Assembly: GCA_964450755.1 (NCBI GenBank)
Contig: CAYVDJ010000117.1
Span: 1-5,508 of the forward strand
Reading direction: 5' to 3'
Length of the DNA: 5,508 bases
DNA from: JAADDG01 sp964450755
GTDB lineage: Bacteria; Campylobacterota; Campylobacteria; Campylobacterales; JAADDG01
In this document: positions 5,401 through 5,508 of the stretch, piece after piece
Position numbering within the stretch: the stretch's first letter is position 1
Layout of the letters: every line of letters begins with the position of its first letter
Made by a program: the position numbers and the translations under genes
Notes under the pieces: generated by a model
The model's database searches: none
Seen by the model: only the letters and a program-made list of their open reading frames with translations
Told to the model about the DNA's origin: nothing

Positions 5401-5508
5401 CTTCTAACTGACCTTACGCACTATATCGTATCCATAGTAAAGAGAGAAAGTATCTAATGCAAGGCGGTTGTTTTTTAGCATAGCCAAAGCTATGGTGAAA
5501 GACAACCA
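5401..5508. repeat. Probable long palindromic repeat element, truncated by the window end
   Basis: Composition changes sharply at about 5401 from very AT-rich to mixed. GGTTGT...CATAGC (5466-5484) and GCTATG...ACAACC (5489-5507) form a hairpin with a CAAA loop: 16 Watson-Crick pairs, two T-G wobbles (5476/5497 and 5472/5501) and one G-G mismatch (5478/5495). The preceding TCTAATGCAAGGC (5453-5465) has no partner inside the window, so the outer arms, if any, lie beyond base 5508. The block contains no open reading frame. It could be a REP/MITE-like dispersed repeat, part of a structured RNA, or an insertion-sequence end. Confidence 0.6.
5466..5507 (+). repeat. Long imperfect hairpin inside the edge element
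   Basis: This is the resolved core of the edge repeat: two 19-nt arms around a 4-nt loop. The two non-Watson-Crick wobble pairs are T-G on the plus strand and would be A-C mismatches on the other strand, so the fold is more stable as plus-strand RNA or single-stranded DNA. There is no T-run after the stem, so it does not look like an intrinsic terminator. Confidence 0.7.

Overview
The window looks like a chromosomal segment of an AT-rich member of the Campylobacterota (former Epsilonproteobacteria). The reasons are the four-subunit-type pyruvate:ferredoxin oxidoreductase beta chain, a LuxS and a Tpx that read like Campylobacter/Sulfurimonas-type proteins, and the AT-rich intergenic DNA. The genus cannot be fixed from sequence alone. 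A free-living, sulfur- or hydrogen-oxidising relative (Sulfurimonas/Sulfurovum-like) is an inference from the sulfur-handling (rhodanese) gene and the DUF4214 surface/secreted protein.

Left half, + strand (1-2434): the last codons of a probable porA, complete porB, then a stand-alone ACT-domain prephenate dehydratase and luxS. A 14-bp bulged hairpin overlaps the porB stop codon and may partly separate porB from the next two genes. The prephenate dehydratase and luxS genes are translationally coupled: TGA and ATG share one base. Functionally this block joins pyruvate/acetyl-CoA interconversion, phenylalanine synthesis and the activated methyl cycle / AI-2 production.

Middle, - strand (2494-3735): tpx converges on luxS, with a strong 12-bp hairpin between them. 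Upstream of tpx lie a secreted single-domain rhodanese gene and a small cysteine-rich zinc-ribbon gene, which overlap each other by 7 nt. tpx has its own good -10 element and, just downstream of it, a perfect FNR-type box (TTGAT-N4-ATCAA) in a repressor-like position. This suggests oxygen or redox control of the peroxidase.

Right part, - strand (3841-5136): a monocistronic gene for an exported protein with a signal peptide, a proline-rich segment with PxxP spacing, a fibronectin-III-like domain and four successive DUF4214-type repeats. A clear bidirectional rho-independent terminator follows it. Upstream is about 370 nt without a gene: the gene's own promoter, a very AT-rich stretch, and at the window edge a more GC-rich block containing a long imperfect hairpin (5466-5507). 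That block is probably part of a dispersed palindromic repeat cut off by the window end.

No RNA genes, CRISPR array, or insertion-sequence coding region was seen. The best candidates for something poorly described are the DUF4214 secreted protein, the zinc-ribbon/periplasmic-rhodanese pair, and the edge palindrome.
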